In this document: piece after piece, positions 7,919 through 17,164 of the stretch | How the letters are laid out: each line of letters begins with the position of its first letter | How positions within the stretch are numbered: position 1 is the first letter of the stretch | NCBI RefSeq assembly: GCF_000426065.1 | Contig: NZ_AUEQ01000014.1 | Span: 124,001 to 188,000, forward strand | From: Mycobacterium sp. URHD0025 | Lineage (GTDB): Bacteria > Actinomycetota > Actinomycetes > Mycobacteriales > Mycobacteriaceae | Direction of reading: 5' to 3' | Length of the DNA: 64,000 nt | The notes under the pieces: model-generated | Seen by the model: only the letters and a program-made list of their open reading frames with translations | Told to the model about the DNA's origin: nothing | Database searches by the model: none | Program-made: the position numbers and the translations under genes

Positions 7919-9103
7919 CTACCCGGAAATGAGGGTCGGCATCGCGGCCCAGCCTCGGACCGCCGCGGTTTCCGACGGCACCGTGTTCTCCCAGTCGACC
8001 TCCCACTCCGGGAAGCGCTTGAGGATCTCCTCCAATGCGATGCGTCCTTCGAGCCGGGCCAGCGCGTTACCCATGCAGAAGTGCGTTCCTGCGCCAAAGG
8101 TCATGTGCGCGTGCTGTTCCCGGTGGATGTCAAAGACATCACCATCGGGCGCAAACCGGCGGTGGTCGCGGTTGGCCGCGCCGACCAGCATCAGCATCGC
8201 CGACCCCTCGGGCACGGTCTGGCCGTAGTACTCCACGTCGCGGGTGACGTAGCGGGCGATCTGCAGGGCGGGTGGCTCCCACCGCAGGATCTCCTCGATC
8301 GCCTGGGGGATGAGCCCTGGGTTCGCCACCAGGTCACGGCGTTGCTCAGGGTATTCCGCCAGCGTCTTGCCGGCCCAGCCGATCAGCCTGGTGGTGGTTT
8401 CGGAACCGGCGGTGGCGATGACGGTCAGGTACAGCAGCAACTCGTCGCGGCGCAGCTTGCGCACCGTGCCGGTCTCGTCTTCGAACTCGGCGTTGAGCAG
8501 GTCGGTCATGATGTCGTCGGAGGGGTGTTCAGCGCGCCAGTCGATGAACTCGGCGAACACCTCGCCGGTCGCCAGCGCGTCGACCGTCTGGCCCTGCAGG
8601 ATCTCCTCACCGTGGTCGGTGATCTGTCGCTGCCGTTCCTCGGGGATGCCCAACAGCATGCCGATCACGCGCATGGGCATCTGCTCGCCGAGATCGTTGA
8701 CGAAGTCGAAGCGGTCCCCGCCCACGAGCGGATCGAGGCAGCGTGCGGTGAACTCGCGGATCTGCGGTTCCAGGGCCAGCACCTTGCGCGGCGTGAACAT
8801 CCTCGACAGCAGGTTGCGGTGGATGTTGTGGATCGGCGGATCCTCGAAAATCAATGTCCCCGGGGGGATTTCCATCCCGGACTTGATGATCTCCAGTACG
8901 GCTCCCCGGCCGGAGATGAACGTCTCGTGATCGATCACCGCTTTGTTGACGTCGTCGTAGCGGCTCAGCGCATAGAAATCGTGCTGCTCGTTGTAGTACA
9001 GCGGGGCTTCTTCCCTCATCCGGGCGAACACCGAATACGGGTTCATGTTGAGGTCGACGCTGTAGGGGTCGTAGTACAGATCGGCCGCGGCCGGTGCGGT
9101 CAT
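7919..9103 (-). CDS. Cytochrome P450 (YYDPY subgroup)
   Basis: A 394-residue soluble monooxygenase that needs ferredoxin electrons. The I-helix motif is AGSET (232-236), the ExxR pair is Glu271/Arg274, and the haem signature FGAGTHFCMG places the Cys ligand at 343. The N-terminus LYYDPYSVDLNMNPY and EEAPLYYNEQHDFYALSRY match the P450s at 17161 and 55074 closely, so the three are paralogues. No ferredoxin gene lies beside it, so it must use one encoded elsewhere. It is transcribed away from the amidohydrolase at 9516 across a 412-base gap. Confidence 0.96.
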   Translation of the reverse strand: MTAPAAADLYYDPYSVDLNMNPYSVFARMREEAPLYYNEQHDFYALSRYDDVNKAVIDHETFISGRGAVLEIIKSGMEIPPGTLIFEDPPIHNIHRNLLSRMFTPRKVLALEPQIREFTARCLDPLVGGDRFDFVNDLGEQMPMRVIGMLLGIPEERQRQITDHGEEILQGQTVDALATGEVFAEFIDWRAEHPSDDIMTDLLNAEFEDETGTVRKLRRDELLLYLTVIATAGSETTTRLIGWAGKTLAEYPEQRRDLVANPGLIPQAIEEILRWEPPALQIARYVTRDVEYYGQTVPEGSAMLMLVGAANRDHRRFAPDGDVFDIHREQHAHMTFGAGTHFCMGNALARLEGRIALEEILKRFPEWEVDWENTVPSETAAVRGWAAMPTLISG

Positions 9104-9515
9104 GACGGCTTCACCGCGACGCGAGTTTGCTGACGTTGTTGTGATGTGGGCACGGGTGATCTCCTGGAGGGATTGAAAGTGCTGAGCACCTGCCTAGCAG
9201 ACGGGCAGCCGCCCGGTCAAGGAATCGGGCGGATTGACGCCCAGATCCGTCTGGTGCGCAACGCATTCCATCGCATATTGGTATCGGCGGCCAGCAACTT
9301 CGGGCACCACCGGGGCGCCACGTTGAAAGTCCTGGTCAATGTGTCGATCACATTGGTTGGTGCATTACTTTGCCACGATGGTGTAAAAACACAACACCGT
9401 TGCAAAAATCGCACGATGGTGCTTAACATCTCCCCAACGAACCGCCCGAAGCGCGGGGCACTCTGCTCCGCGTCGGCTCACATCTGCCCACCCGAGTGAT
9501 GACCAAGGGGAAGAC
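9104..9515. promoter_or_regulatory. Divergent control region, no gene
   Basis: A 412-base gap between the P450 (-) and the amidohydrolase (+). TTGCAA (9400-9405) and TAACAT (9424-9429), 18 bases apart, form a likely + promoter. CACGATGGTG occurs twice (9374-9383 and 9412-9421), the second copy inside that spacer. The small palindrome CAACACCGTTG (9392-9402) overlaps the -35. I found no convincing - strand promoter and no plausible small gene. Confidence 0.5.
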
Positions 9516-10961
9516 ATGTCGCAAGATCAGTCCGGTTCCGTCGCCACCGATTCCGATGGCCGGCCTTACGTCACGGTGTCGATCGACAGCCATGTCGGCC
9601 CGTCGGTCAGAGACCAGCTGCGCCCGTACTGCGACGCGAAGTACCTCGACGAGTTCGACCGCTTCGTAAACGAGATGGAGAGCCAGGGCCTCTTGTCGTG
9701 GCGGTCGTCGGAGGCGAACTCCGGCGGGAAGCAGAGCTGGTCACTGGGGAAGTCGCAGGCTGAACGGGGTAAGGCCCAAGCCGAAAAGGCGCCGACCACT
9801 CAGGGCAGGGCCGCGGCCGAGAAGTTGGACGACGCCCAAGCCGAGAAGTTCGGGAAGCAGGCCGGTATCCGCAACGCCGACCAGGTCGGTGCGCGGTTCC
9901 TGCAACGCAGCTACGAGCACAGTCTGGCGCCCGGACTGCAGGACCATGATGCGCGGATCGCCGACATGGACGAACAGGGTGTTGCCGCGGACGTCATCTT
10001 CCACGGTGGCCTCAACGGTCAATCGATCCCGTTCTCGACCACCGGGCTCATCAGCTGGGGGGATTCCGCCTACAACGATCTCGAGCGGGTCGGGGTCCGA
10101 ATCTACAACCGATGGTTGGCCGACTTCGTGTCATTGGCGCCGGAACGGCACGCCGGCATCGCGCATATACCGATCTCCGATCTGAGCGCGTGCCCGCAGG
10201 AGATCGAGTGGGCCGCCGAGGCGGGACTGAAAGGTATCAATCTGCCTGCCCCCCGAGGCGATTTCCCGATGCTCAATGACCCTGCGTGGGAACCTATTTG
10301 GGCCGCCTGTAACGAGACCGGAATGTCGGTGAACACGCACGGCGGCGGCGGTGAGCACTACCCGTACGAGGGTCAGGGTGCGCAGATGATGTACATGATG
10401 GAGACGCCGTTCCGGACCCGCCGGGGTCTTTGGGTGATGATCTTCAGCGGTGTGTTCGAGCGCTACCCGAATCTCAAGCTGGTGCTCACCGAGCAATGGG
10501 TGGACTGGGCGCCGGAGGCGATGGCCAACATGGATGGGCTTTACCACGGCCCGACCGGCGCCGCGATCCGCGCCAAGCTGCCCAAGCCGCCATCGGAGTA
10601 CTTCCGCCGGAACTGCTTCATCGGTGCGAGTTTCATGTCCAACGGTGAAGCCAAACTGGCCGTAGAGCACGACCTCGTCGACAACGTCATGTGGGGCGAC
10701 GACTATCCGCATGCCGAGGGAACCTTTCCGGACACCCGCGAGGCCATGCGCTTCACCTTCTCCGATGTCGATCCCGCGCACACTCGGAAGTTCCTGGGCG
10801 AGACCGCTCTTGATCTGTACGGCCTGGATCGCGAGAAGTTGACGAAGGTGGCCGACCGGATCGGTCCGACGGTCGATCAGGTCGCGACGCCGTACACGCT
10901 TCCCGAGGACGCCGTTGTCGGCCTCTACGCCTTCCGGACCGGGCCGGGAATCTTCGTCTGA
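9516..10961 (+). CDS. Amidohydrolase (ACMSD-like, amidohydrolase-2) with N-terminal insert
   Basis: Metal-dependent TIM-barrel enzyme of the group that contains ACMSD and resorcylate-type decarboxylases. The 481-residue protein is long for the group. TVSIDSHVGPSV is the first-strand metal motif, SVNTHGGGGEH carries the barrel His, and WGDDYPHAEG is the C-terminal Asp motif. Residues about 70-120 form a Lys/Gln/Ala-rich stretch (KSQAERGKAQAEKAP, AEKLDDAQAEKFGKQAG) not expected in the barrel, probably a helical or disordered insertion. ATG 9516 has AAGGGGA. It opens a long + operon whose next gene starts 55 bases on. Reaction unknown. Confidence 0.9.
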   Translation: MSQDQSGSVATDSDGRPYVTVSIDSHVGPSVRDQLRPYCDAKYLDEFDRFVNEMESQGLLSWRSSEANSGGKQSWSLGKSQAERGKAQAEKAPTTQGRAAAEKLDDAQAEKFGKQAGIRNADQVGARFLQRSYEHSLAPGLQDHDARIADMDEQGVAADVIFHGGLNGQSIPFSTTGLISWGDSAYNDLERVGVRIYNRWLADFVSLAPERHAGIAHIPISDLSACPQEIEWAAEAGLKGINLPAPRGDFPMLNDPAWEPIWAACNETGMSVNTHGGGGEHYPYEGQGAQMMYMMETPFRTRRGLWVMIFSGVFERYPNLKLVLTEQWVDWAPEAMANMDGLYHGPTGAAIRAKLPKPPSEYFRRNCFIGASFMSNGEAKLAVEHDLVDNVMWGDDYPHAEGTFPDTREAMRFTFSDVDPAHTRKFLGETALDLYGLDREKLTKVADRIGPTVDQVATPYTLPEDAVVGLYAFRTGPGIFV

Positions 10962-11016
10962 TCCAAACCCAGTCTGATCCCAGAGCCAATTCCCCTGTCG
11001 GAGGAGGATTCCCACC

Positions 11017-11871
11017 ATGGACGACACCACTGGTCTCAAGGCGCCGTGCCGGCTGGTCACGCCCGAGGAGGTCGCGCATCTCAATGAGCACGGGTGGGTG
11101 AAGCTCAAACGGTTCGTCGATCCCGACGTGCTCGCGAGGATGCTCGAGCTCGCCCGCGAAAAGATGGGTGAGGACGCGGACAGCAATCCGTTGAAAGCGG
11201 GTCTGGCCCCGCCCACGGACGGTGAGGCCCAAGGTGTATTGGCTTACTTCAACGCCGAGCGCAGTGGTGGCCTGGGCAACCCGGTGCTGCGACCACTGAT
11301 CGACGAGATCGGCAAGAGCGCAACACTGCTGCTGGGCCGGCGCACCAACAGCGGCTCAGCTGTCGGGGTCAGGTACTACAACGACTTCTTCGTGCCCAAG
11401 CTGCCTTCCACGAAGTCGTCCCGGCACGGTGGTAATGGGGCGACGGCCTTCCATCAGGACTACATCACCTTTGCGGTCGACCGGACCGGTGGCATGACGT
11501 TCTGGATTCCGTTGGAGCCCTATGGGCCAGAGGCCGGAACCATGTCGTTCGTCAACGGGTCACACCGTCTCGGTGTGCTCGGTGACTACACCACCTATGG
11601 CGGTGGCGACGCACTGGAGGCATTTCCGGAGCTGCGCGACCTCGACATGAGTGAGCAGATGACCTACGAGCTGGGCGACATCACCGTGCACACCCACCTG
11701 ACCATCCACGGCGCAGGCGCGAACGTGATGGACCGTCCGCGGTGGGGCTACCTGCTGGTCGTGCAGCCCGAAGATGTCTGCTGGAACGGATCGCCGTGCC
11801 CGAACTTCGACACGACGGACATGGCGCAGTGGACCGCGTTGAACGACGAGCGATTCCCGCTGATCGGCTGA
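11017..11871 (+). CDS. Phytanoyl-CoA dioxygenase (PhyH) family oxygenase
   Basis: Fe(II)/2-oxoglutarate-dependent hydroxylase, 284 residues. The iron site is readable: His146 and Asp148 in FHQDY, with the distal His at about 231 in TIHGAG, and an Arg (240 or 242) placed to hold 2-oxoglutarate. ATG 11017 follows GGAGGAGG. Family members hydroxylate alpha to a CoA thioester or small hydrophobic molecules. Here the gene sits between an amidohydrolase and a VOC protein in a catabolic operon, so a hydroxylation step is likely. Substrate not predictable. Confidence 0.92.
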   Translation: MDDTTGLKAPCRLVTPEEVAHLNEHGWVKLKRFVDPDVLARMLELAREKMGEDADSNPLKAGLAPPTDGEAQGVLAYFNAERSGGLGNPVLRPLIDEIGKSATLLLGRRTNSGSAVGVRYYNDFFVPKLPSTKSSRHGGNGATAFHQDYITFAVDRTGGMTFWIPLEPYGPEAGTMSFVNGSHRLGVLGDYTTYGGGDALEAFPELRDLDMSEQMTYELGDITVHTHLTIHGAGANVMDRPRWGYLLVVQPEDVCWNGSPCPNFDTTDMAQWTALNDERFPLIG

Positions 11872-11879
11872 AGGGCACG

Positions 11880-12416
11880 TTGTTGAACACTGTTTCACGC
11901 TTTCCCAACCGGAACTTCATGCAGGTGTGCTGGGTGGTTCCGGACCTTCGTCTCGCCATCGAATCCTGGTCCCGCAGTGCGGGAGTGGGGCCGTTCTTCT
12001 GGTTCGACGGCGTGGGCTGCGTCGAGGGTCGCCATCGGGGTGCCCCCGCCGATTTTCCGGCGGTGACCGCCGCCATCGCCTACGCGGGAGACCTGCAGAT
12101 CGAGCTCGTCTGCCAGGACAACGACGACCCCGGGGTGTTCCGCGATGTTTTCGAGCGGGGACAGTTCGGTCTGCACCACATGGCATTGGTCTGTACCGAC
12201 TATGAGTCCGAGCGCGATGCCTACATCGACGGGGGAGCGGCACTCGCGTTCGAGGGGCAGATCGGCAACAGCCGCACGTGTTGGGTCGACACCACTCCCA
12301 CGCTCGGGTTCATGGTGGAACTACTCGAGCCCAGCCCGGCACGTGAAGCCGGATTCGCCGCGATGCGTGCCGCCGCGCAGTCTTGGGACGGCGCCGATCC
12401 CATCACCAGGTTCTGA
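11880..12416 (+). CDS. VOC/glyoxalase-superfamily protein
   Basis: About 178 residues starting at TTG 11880 (a second TTG follows at 11883) after AAGGG, eight bases beyond the PhyH stop. MQVCWVVPDLRLAIESW opens the first module. FGLHHMALVCTDYESERDAY opens the second, with the His-His pair typical of VOC metal sites, and GFMVELLEPS supplies a Glu. This resembles the lactoylglutathione lyase/epimerase-like subgroup, including methylmalonyl-CoA epimerase relatives. The start codon is the least certain part because no ATG or GTG is available in frame. Confidence 0.82.
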   Translation: MLNTVSRFPNRNFMQVCWVVPDLRLAIESWSRSAGVGPFFWFDGVGCVEGRHRGAPADFPAVTAAIAYAGDLQIELVCQDNDDPGVFRDVFERGQFGLHHMALVCTDYESERDAYIDGGAALAFEGQIGNSRTCWVDTTPTLGFMVELLEPSPAREAGFAAMRAAAQSWDGADPITRF

Positions 12417-12430
12417 AGCGGACAAGGCTG

Positions 12431-14119
12431 ATGGACGACACAGACGACATGGACGACTCTGACGACGTGGAAGACGCACCGGCTTCGACGTTCCCGCAAC
12501 TGTTCGCCGAGATCGTCGCCGCGCGCGCGGACCACGACGCGCTGATCTTCGCCGGGCGAACGTTCACCTACCGGGAACTCGATCAGCGTTCGGCGCGAAT
12601 GGCGCGCGCCCTCCTGGCGATCGGCGCTGCGAAAGGAACCCGGATCGCACTGTTGGCGCCCGACAGCGCGCTGCTGATCACCACGTTCTACGCGGCGTTG
12701 CGCATCGGTGCACTCGTCACCCCGATCAGCACGTTGACCACGCCCAACGAGCTTTCCCACATCGTTCGGACCAGCGATGCACAGATTCTGATCGGGGTCC
12801 GGCGGTTCCTGACTCGTGACTACGGGCACAACCTCGAAGCGGCCCTGGCAGGTCTCGCCGACGCCAGGCCTGAGGGGCTGCGCCTGCCTGCCGCCCCGTA
12901 TCTGCGGTCGGTGTGGCTCGATGACGTCGCCGGATTGCCTTGGGCCCGTTCGGTCGAAGATCTGCTGGAACGGGCCGATACTCCCGACTCGCCGGACGCC
13001 GCGTTGCTGGCCGCCGTCGAGACCGAGGTGGTGCCAGGGGACGACGCATTCGTCGTCTACACGTCGGGCAGCACTGCCACACCCAAGGCCGTGGTCCACG
13101 GCCAGTGGGCAGTCGCCCGCCAGCCCCCGGTCCTGGCCACGTATTTCGACGTCCAACCCGCCGATCGGACCTTGTGCCTACTGCCCGCCTTCTGGATGGG
13201 TGGCATCTCGGCGGCACTGCAAGTGCTCAGTACCGGAAGCACATTGGTGTATGCCACCAGTCCGGACATCGACGTCGTGCTCGACACCATCGAACGCCAT
13301 CAGGTCACCAACATCGTGGTCTGGCACATGTTGGCCAAACTCCAGGCGGCCGCACGAGCTCGTGGTATCGATCTCGACGCCGTCAAGATCACCACCGGGC
13401 CGACGTGGGACGAGAACGGTGACCCCATCCCGCGCCACCTGCAGACCCGGATGCTCGGGATGTCGGAGAGCTTCGCGCCACACAGCGCGGAGCCCGTGAA
13501 CAGACGCCTGCCCGAGTCGAAGGCCGGCGCCGCCGGCCGTGCGGTCAACGGCATCGAACGGCGGGTGGTCGATCCGCACACCGGCGTCGAGGTGGCGCCC
13601 GGCGAGGTCGGCGAACTGCAACTGCGTGGTGGCGCGCTGATGACGGGTTTCTACAAGGTGCCGCGGCACGAGGTGTTCACCGCAGACGGTTTCTTCCCGA
13701 CCAGGGACCTGGTCCGGATCGATGCCGACGGTTACGCCTTCTTCGTCGGGCGGATCAGCGACATGATCAAGACCAACTCCGCCAACGTGTCTCGCCTCGA
13801 GGTGGAGGCGGCGCTGAACTCCCTGTCCGAGGTGGAGTTGTCGCTCGTCGCCGGTCTGCCTGATCCGGAGCTCGGCGAAATCGTCGCGGCCGCAGTTGTT
13901 CCCGCGGCGGGCCGCGAACCGGATGAGGAAGGCTTGCGGGCGGCGTTGCGCGAAACACTGTCGAGCTTCAAGATCCCGCGTCGGATCGTCTTCATCACCC
14001 ACGACGACGTGCCCAGGACGCCGACCGGAAAAGTGCGGCTCTCCGAACTGACCGAACTCATCACAGCCCATCTCGCGGCACAGGCACGGACCCATCACGT
14101 GACTGCGGCCGGCGGGTGA
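12431..14119 (+). CDS. Acyl-CoA/AMP-forming ligase (ANL superfamily)
   Basis: ATP-dependent activation of a carboxylic acid to its CoA thioester. The 562-residue protein shows the phosphate loop VYTSGSTATPKAVVHG, a YRELDQRSARMARALL N-terminal region and GRISDMIKTNSANVSRLEVE at the hinge. The C-terminal PRTPTGKVRLSEL carries the catalytic Lys. The N-terminus is strikingly acidic (eight Asp among the first twelve residues), unlike most ligases, so a start within or after that run cannot be excluded. The gene lies 14 bases after the VOC gene, and its TGA overlaps a GTG at 14116. Confidence 0.93.
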   Translation: MDDTDDMDDSDDVEDAPASTFPQLFAEIVAARADHDALIFAGRTFTYRELDQRSARMARALLAIGAAKGTRIALLAPDSALLITTFYAALRIGALVTPISTLTTPNELSHIVRTSDAQILIGVRRFLTRDYGHNLEAALAGLADARPEGLRLPAAPYLRSVWLDDVAGLPWARSVEDLLERADTPDSPDAALLAAVETEVVPGDDAFVVYTSGSTATPKAVVHGQWAVARQPPVLATYFDVQPADRTLCLLPAFWMGGISAALQVLSTGSTLVYATSPDIDVVLDTIERHQVTNIVVWHMLAKLQAAARARGIDLDAVKITTGPTWDENGDPIPRHLQTRMLGMSESFAPHSAEPVNRRLPESKAGAAGRAVNGIERRVVDPHTGVEVAPGEVGELQLRGGALMTGFYKVPRHEVFTADGFFPTRDLVRIDADGYAFFVGRISDMIKTNSANVSRLEVEAALNSLSEVELSLVAGLPDPELGEIVAAAVVPAAGREPDEEGLRAALRETLSSFKIPRRIVFITHDDVPRTPTGKVRLSELTELITAHLAAQARTHHVTAAGG

Positions 14120-14142
14120 ACACCGACAAGGAGACGCGGCAC

Positions 14143-15129
14143 ATGTCAGAGCAGGTAGAGCAAGCACAGCACAAGCAGCGACCTTCGGCGGAAGAGATTG
14201 TGCTGTATGAGAAGAACCCGGAAACCAAGATCGCCACGATCACCCTCGACCGCGCCGACGAACTCAACGCGATGACGATCGACGCCCAGCATCGCTACGC
14301 GGACCTCGTCCACAACGCCAGCATCGATGACGACGTGAAGGTGCTGGTGATCCGGGCGAACGGACCCAACCTGGGTAGCGGCGCCGATCTCACCGAACTG
14401 TTGGACACCATGGCCGGCCGCGGTGACGGCAGCATGAACCATGCGGTTCGGGTTCCCGAGGATGCCGACGTGGTCTATCCGCCGGTGGGGACCTACCGCC
14501 GCCGGGCGTCGACGGTGCAGTTCTACACCGATCCGAGCGCCGGTATGCGCAGCCTTCAGGACTTCAAGAAGATCAGCATCCTGGAGGTTCGTGGGTACTG
14601 CTACGGGTGGCACTTCTACCAGGCCGCCGACGCCGACATCGTGGTCGCGTCCGAAGATTCACTGTTCGGTCATGCCGCCTGGCGCTACGCGGGATTCGCT
14701 GCGCGGCAATGGCAGTGGTGCAACACGATGGGCGCGCGGAAGTTCATGGAGATGGTGTTCACCGGTCGGCCGTTCACCGCCAAGGAGATGTACGAGTGCA
14801 ATTTCATCAACGCCGTGGTGCCCTTCGACGAGCTCGAGGCGATGACCGACAAGTACGCGCTGGCCTGTTCTCGCAGTCGTCCCACCGACACGGTGTTCGC
14901 CCAGAAGACCTTCTTCGAGATCTACAAGCAGCATCAGGGTGAATACATGGGCAGTATCGTCGCCGGCCTCCTGGAGTCCACCCTGGATCAGCTCCGGCCC
15001 GACCCCGACACCAGGGGCATGGAACTGGATTCGGAGACCCTGGAAAACCTGACCGACACGGTCAAGGACAACGACAGTCAGTTTCCCCCGGACTGGCGCC
15101 TGAGCCGGCGGGGCCGGGCTGCCCGCTAG
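14143..15129 (+). CDS. Enoyl-CoA hydratase/isomerase (crotonase) family
   Basis: A 328-residue crotonase-fold protein. ATG 14143 was preferred over GTG 14116 because AAGGAG lies at 14128-14133. ATITLDRADELNAM is the N-terminal strand. The oxyanion hole is LGSGADLTEL with RGYCYGWHFYQAADADIVVA. The Glu pair of true hydratases is not evident, and there is an extra segment at about 95-125 (DVVYPPVGTYRRRASTVQFY), so the reaction may be hydrolysis, isomerisation or C-C cleavage instead. Adjacent to the ligase, it presumably uses the CoA ester the ligase makes. Confidence 0.88.
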   Translation: MSEQVEQAQHKQRPSAEEIVLYEKNPETKIATITLDRADELNAMTIDAQHRYADLVHNASIDDDVKVLVIRANGPNLGSGADLTELLDTMAGRGDGSMNHAVRVPEDADVVYPPVGTYRRRASTVQFYTDPSAGMRSLQDFKKISILEVRGYCYGWHFYQAADADIVVASEDSLFGHAAWRYAGFAARQWQWCNTMGARKFMEMVFTGRPFTAKEMYECNFINAVVPFDELEAMTDKYALACSRSRPTDTVFAQKTFFEIYKQHQGEYMGSIVAGLLESTLDQLRPDPDTRGMELDSETLENLTDTVKDNDSQFPPDWRLSRRGRAAR

Positions 15130-15140
15130 GAGATCCAGAC

Positions 15141-16424
15141 ATGTTGGTGATCACCAATGCCAAGGTCTTCGACGGCCGCACACTGCTTCCCGGCCTGCGT
15201 AGTGTCACGCTCGACGGCAACACCATCGCCGCGATCGACGCCCCGCCCGCCACGGCCGACGATGTGATCGACGCTGCGGGCATGACCCTGATGCCGGGCC
15301 TGATCAGCAGCCATCTGCACCCGGACTTCTACAAGTTCGACATCGCCGACAGCGACCGGCTCGGCAAGGAACGCCCGCCGGGGGTTCTGATGGCGATCGG
15401 GGTCCGCACCTGCCGGGTGCTGTTGGAGAGCGGGTTCACCGGATACTCGGGCGCCTCCTGCTCCAACGACATCGACGCGCAACTCAAGATGGCCATCGAC
15501 GAAGACATCATCCCGGGGCCACGGATCCGCGCGTGCGGACACCATCTCGGTACCACGGGTGACATGAACAACGGCGGCCGATGGTGGAAGGCCTATCAGA
15601 CACCGGGAACCGATGTCTGCGCCGACGGTCCCGATGCCCTGCGCAGGCTGGTGCGCCAAGAGATCAACCGCGGTGCCGAAACCATCAAGATCTTCGCCAG
15701 TGCCGGCCACGGCCAGCCGAATCGGACCACCCGCAACATGTCGCGTGACGAGATCGCCGCGATCATCGACACCGCCCACGAACGCGGCGCCAAGGTCCGT
15801 GCGCACGTCGCCGACAAGGCGATGATCATGGAGTGCATCGAACTCGGCCTCGATGTCGTCGATCACGGCGACGAGGTCGATGCGGAAGTCATCGCGGCCA
15901 TGGTGGAGGCAGGAACCTTCTGGGTGCCGAGCCTGATCTTTCTCCGCAGTGTGCTCGAGCTCGGCCTCGGCGAGAACCTCGGTGTGCGCCGCGAGCAGTA
16001 CGACCACGTCCGCGCCATGCTGCCGGCGGCCCAGGAGGCCGGCGTGCGCATCCTGATCGGTGACGATTACAGCGGGGTCTTCCGCGACATGATGGACGAC
16101 GATCCGCTGGACCATCAGGTCGGAAACTACGGTCGCGAGTTCGCGTACTACGGCCAGATCGACGGCCTTTCGCCGGAAGTTGTGCTCAGCTGGGGCACCC
16201 TCAACGCCGGTCAGCTGCTGGTGGATTCGCCGGCGCGGGTGGGAGTGATCGAGCCCGGCGCCCTGGCGGACCTGATCATCGTCGACGGCGATCCCGTCGC
16301 TGACCTCTCGTTGCTCGCCCGTCCCGCCGAAGCCCTGCGCGCCGTCATCCGCGACGGCGCGGTGGTGATCGACCGGATGAGCGAGCGCGTGCACTCCAGA
16401 AACGAGGAACTGTGTCCACAGTGA
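15141..16424 (+). CDS. Amidohydrolase (imidazolonepropionase-like)
   Basis: Metal-dependent hydrolase of 427 residues from the amidohydrolase-1 superfamily. It shows a beta-sandwich start (VITNAKVFDGRTLLPG), the metal pair His58/His60 in SSHLHPDF, and a candidate carboxylated Lys in TIKIFASAGHG. Further ligands are His in VRAHVADK, His in VDHGDE and Asp in LIGDDYSG, and the sandwich-closing PGALADLIIVDGDP ends the motif set. ATG 15141 follows AGGAGATCC. A different superfamily branch from the ACMSD-type enzyme at 9516, it may hydrolyse a cyclic amide, lactone or related ring. Confidence 0.92.
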   Translation: MLVITNAKVFDGRTLLPGLRSVTLDGNTIAAIDAPPATADDVIDAAGMTLMPGLISSHLHPDFYKFDIADSDRLGKERPPGVLMAIGVRTCRVLLESGFTGYSGASCSNDIDAQLKMAIDEDIIPGPRIRACGHHLGTTGDMNNGGRWWKAYQTPGTDVCADGPDALRRLVRQEINRGAETIKIFASAGHGQPNRTTRNMSRDEIAAIIDTAHERGAKVRAHVADKAMIMECIELGLDVVDHGDEVDAEVIAAMVEAGTFWVPSLIFLRSVLELGLGENLGVRREQYDHVRAMLPAAQEAGVRILIGDDYSGVFRDMMDDDPLDHQVGNYGREFAYYGQIDGLSPEVVLSWGTLNAGQLLVDSPARVGVIEPGALADLIIVDGDPVADLSLLARPAEALRAVIRDGAVVIDRMSERVHSRNEELCPQ

Positions 16425-17164
16425 CAGATCAAAAGGTTGTTTTCGTGACCGGTGCGGGTTCCGGGATCGGACGGGCCGCGGCAGAGGCGTTCGCCCGCCG
16501 CGGCTACGCGGTGGCACTCGGAGACGTCGACGAGGAGGCCGGAGCCAAGGTCGAGGCGGAGTTGAACCATTGGGGGACAGCGACGTTCATCCCATGCGAT
16601 GTGACCGACGACGCGCTCGTCGCCGACGCCGTGGCCCGAACCGTCGCGACGTACGGTCGCCTCGATGCGGCGTTCAACTCCGCGGGAATCGACGGCGAAC
16701 ACGGCAAACCGACCGCAGAAGGCACCATGGAGAACTGGAACAGGGTGATCGCCGTCGACCTGACCGGGACGTGGTCGTGCATGCGCTATCAGATTCCGGC
16801 GATCATCGAGACGGGAGGCGGCGCCATCGTCAACTGCGCCTCGGTGGCCGGGTTACGCGCCGCGCCGACCGTGTCGGCCTACACCGCGGCCAAACACGGT
16901 GTCGTCGGATTGACCAAGGTGGCCGCGCGGGAGTACGCGAGCCAGGGCCTTCGCATCAACGCCATCTGCCCCGGCACGGTCGACACCCCGATGTTTCGCG
17001 CGTCGATGTCGCCCGAGGTGATCGAAAACCTGCTCGCCGCAACCCCTGTCGGCCGTCTGGCCGAGGCCGCGGAGATCGCCGACACGGCTGTGTGGTTGTG
17101 CGATGACGCCCCGGGCTACCTCACCGGCCAGGCGATCGCGGTCGATGGCGGTATGGGCGCATGA
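16412..17164 (+). CDS. Short-chain dehydrogenase/reductase
   Basis: A 250-residue classical SDR: TGAGSGIG cofactor motif, CDVTDD, NSAGIDG, Ser in NCASVAG, YTAAK, ICPGTVDTPM and C-terminal VDGGMGA. It begins at GTG 16412, overlapping the amidohydrolase by 13 bases; GTG 16421 is an alternative. It ends in ATGA with the next P450, so translation is coupled. Probably oxidises an alcohol produced in the same operon, possibly by the P450 just downstream. Confidence 0.92.
   Translation: MSTVTDQKVVFVTGAGSGIGRAAAEAFARRGYAVALGDVDEEAGAKVEAELNHWGTATFIPCDVTDDALVADAVARTVATYGRLDAAFNSAGIDGEHGKPTAEGTMENWNRVIAVDLTGTWSCMRYQIPAIIETGGGAIVNCASVAGLRAAPTVSAYTAAKHGVVGLTKVAAREYASQGLRINAICPGTVDTPMFRASMSPEVIENLLAATPVGRLAEAAEIADTAVWLCDDAPGYLTGQAIAVDGGMGA

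Noticed and set aside
9217..9429. 70-codon minus-strand frame in the divergent gap
   Set aside because: It spans the direct repeats and promoter boxes and has no ribosome site.
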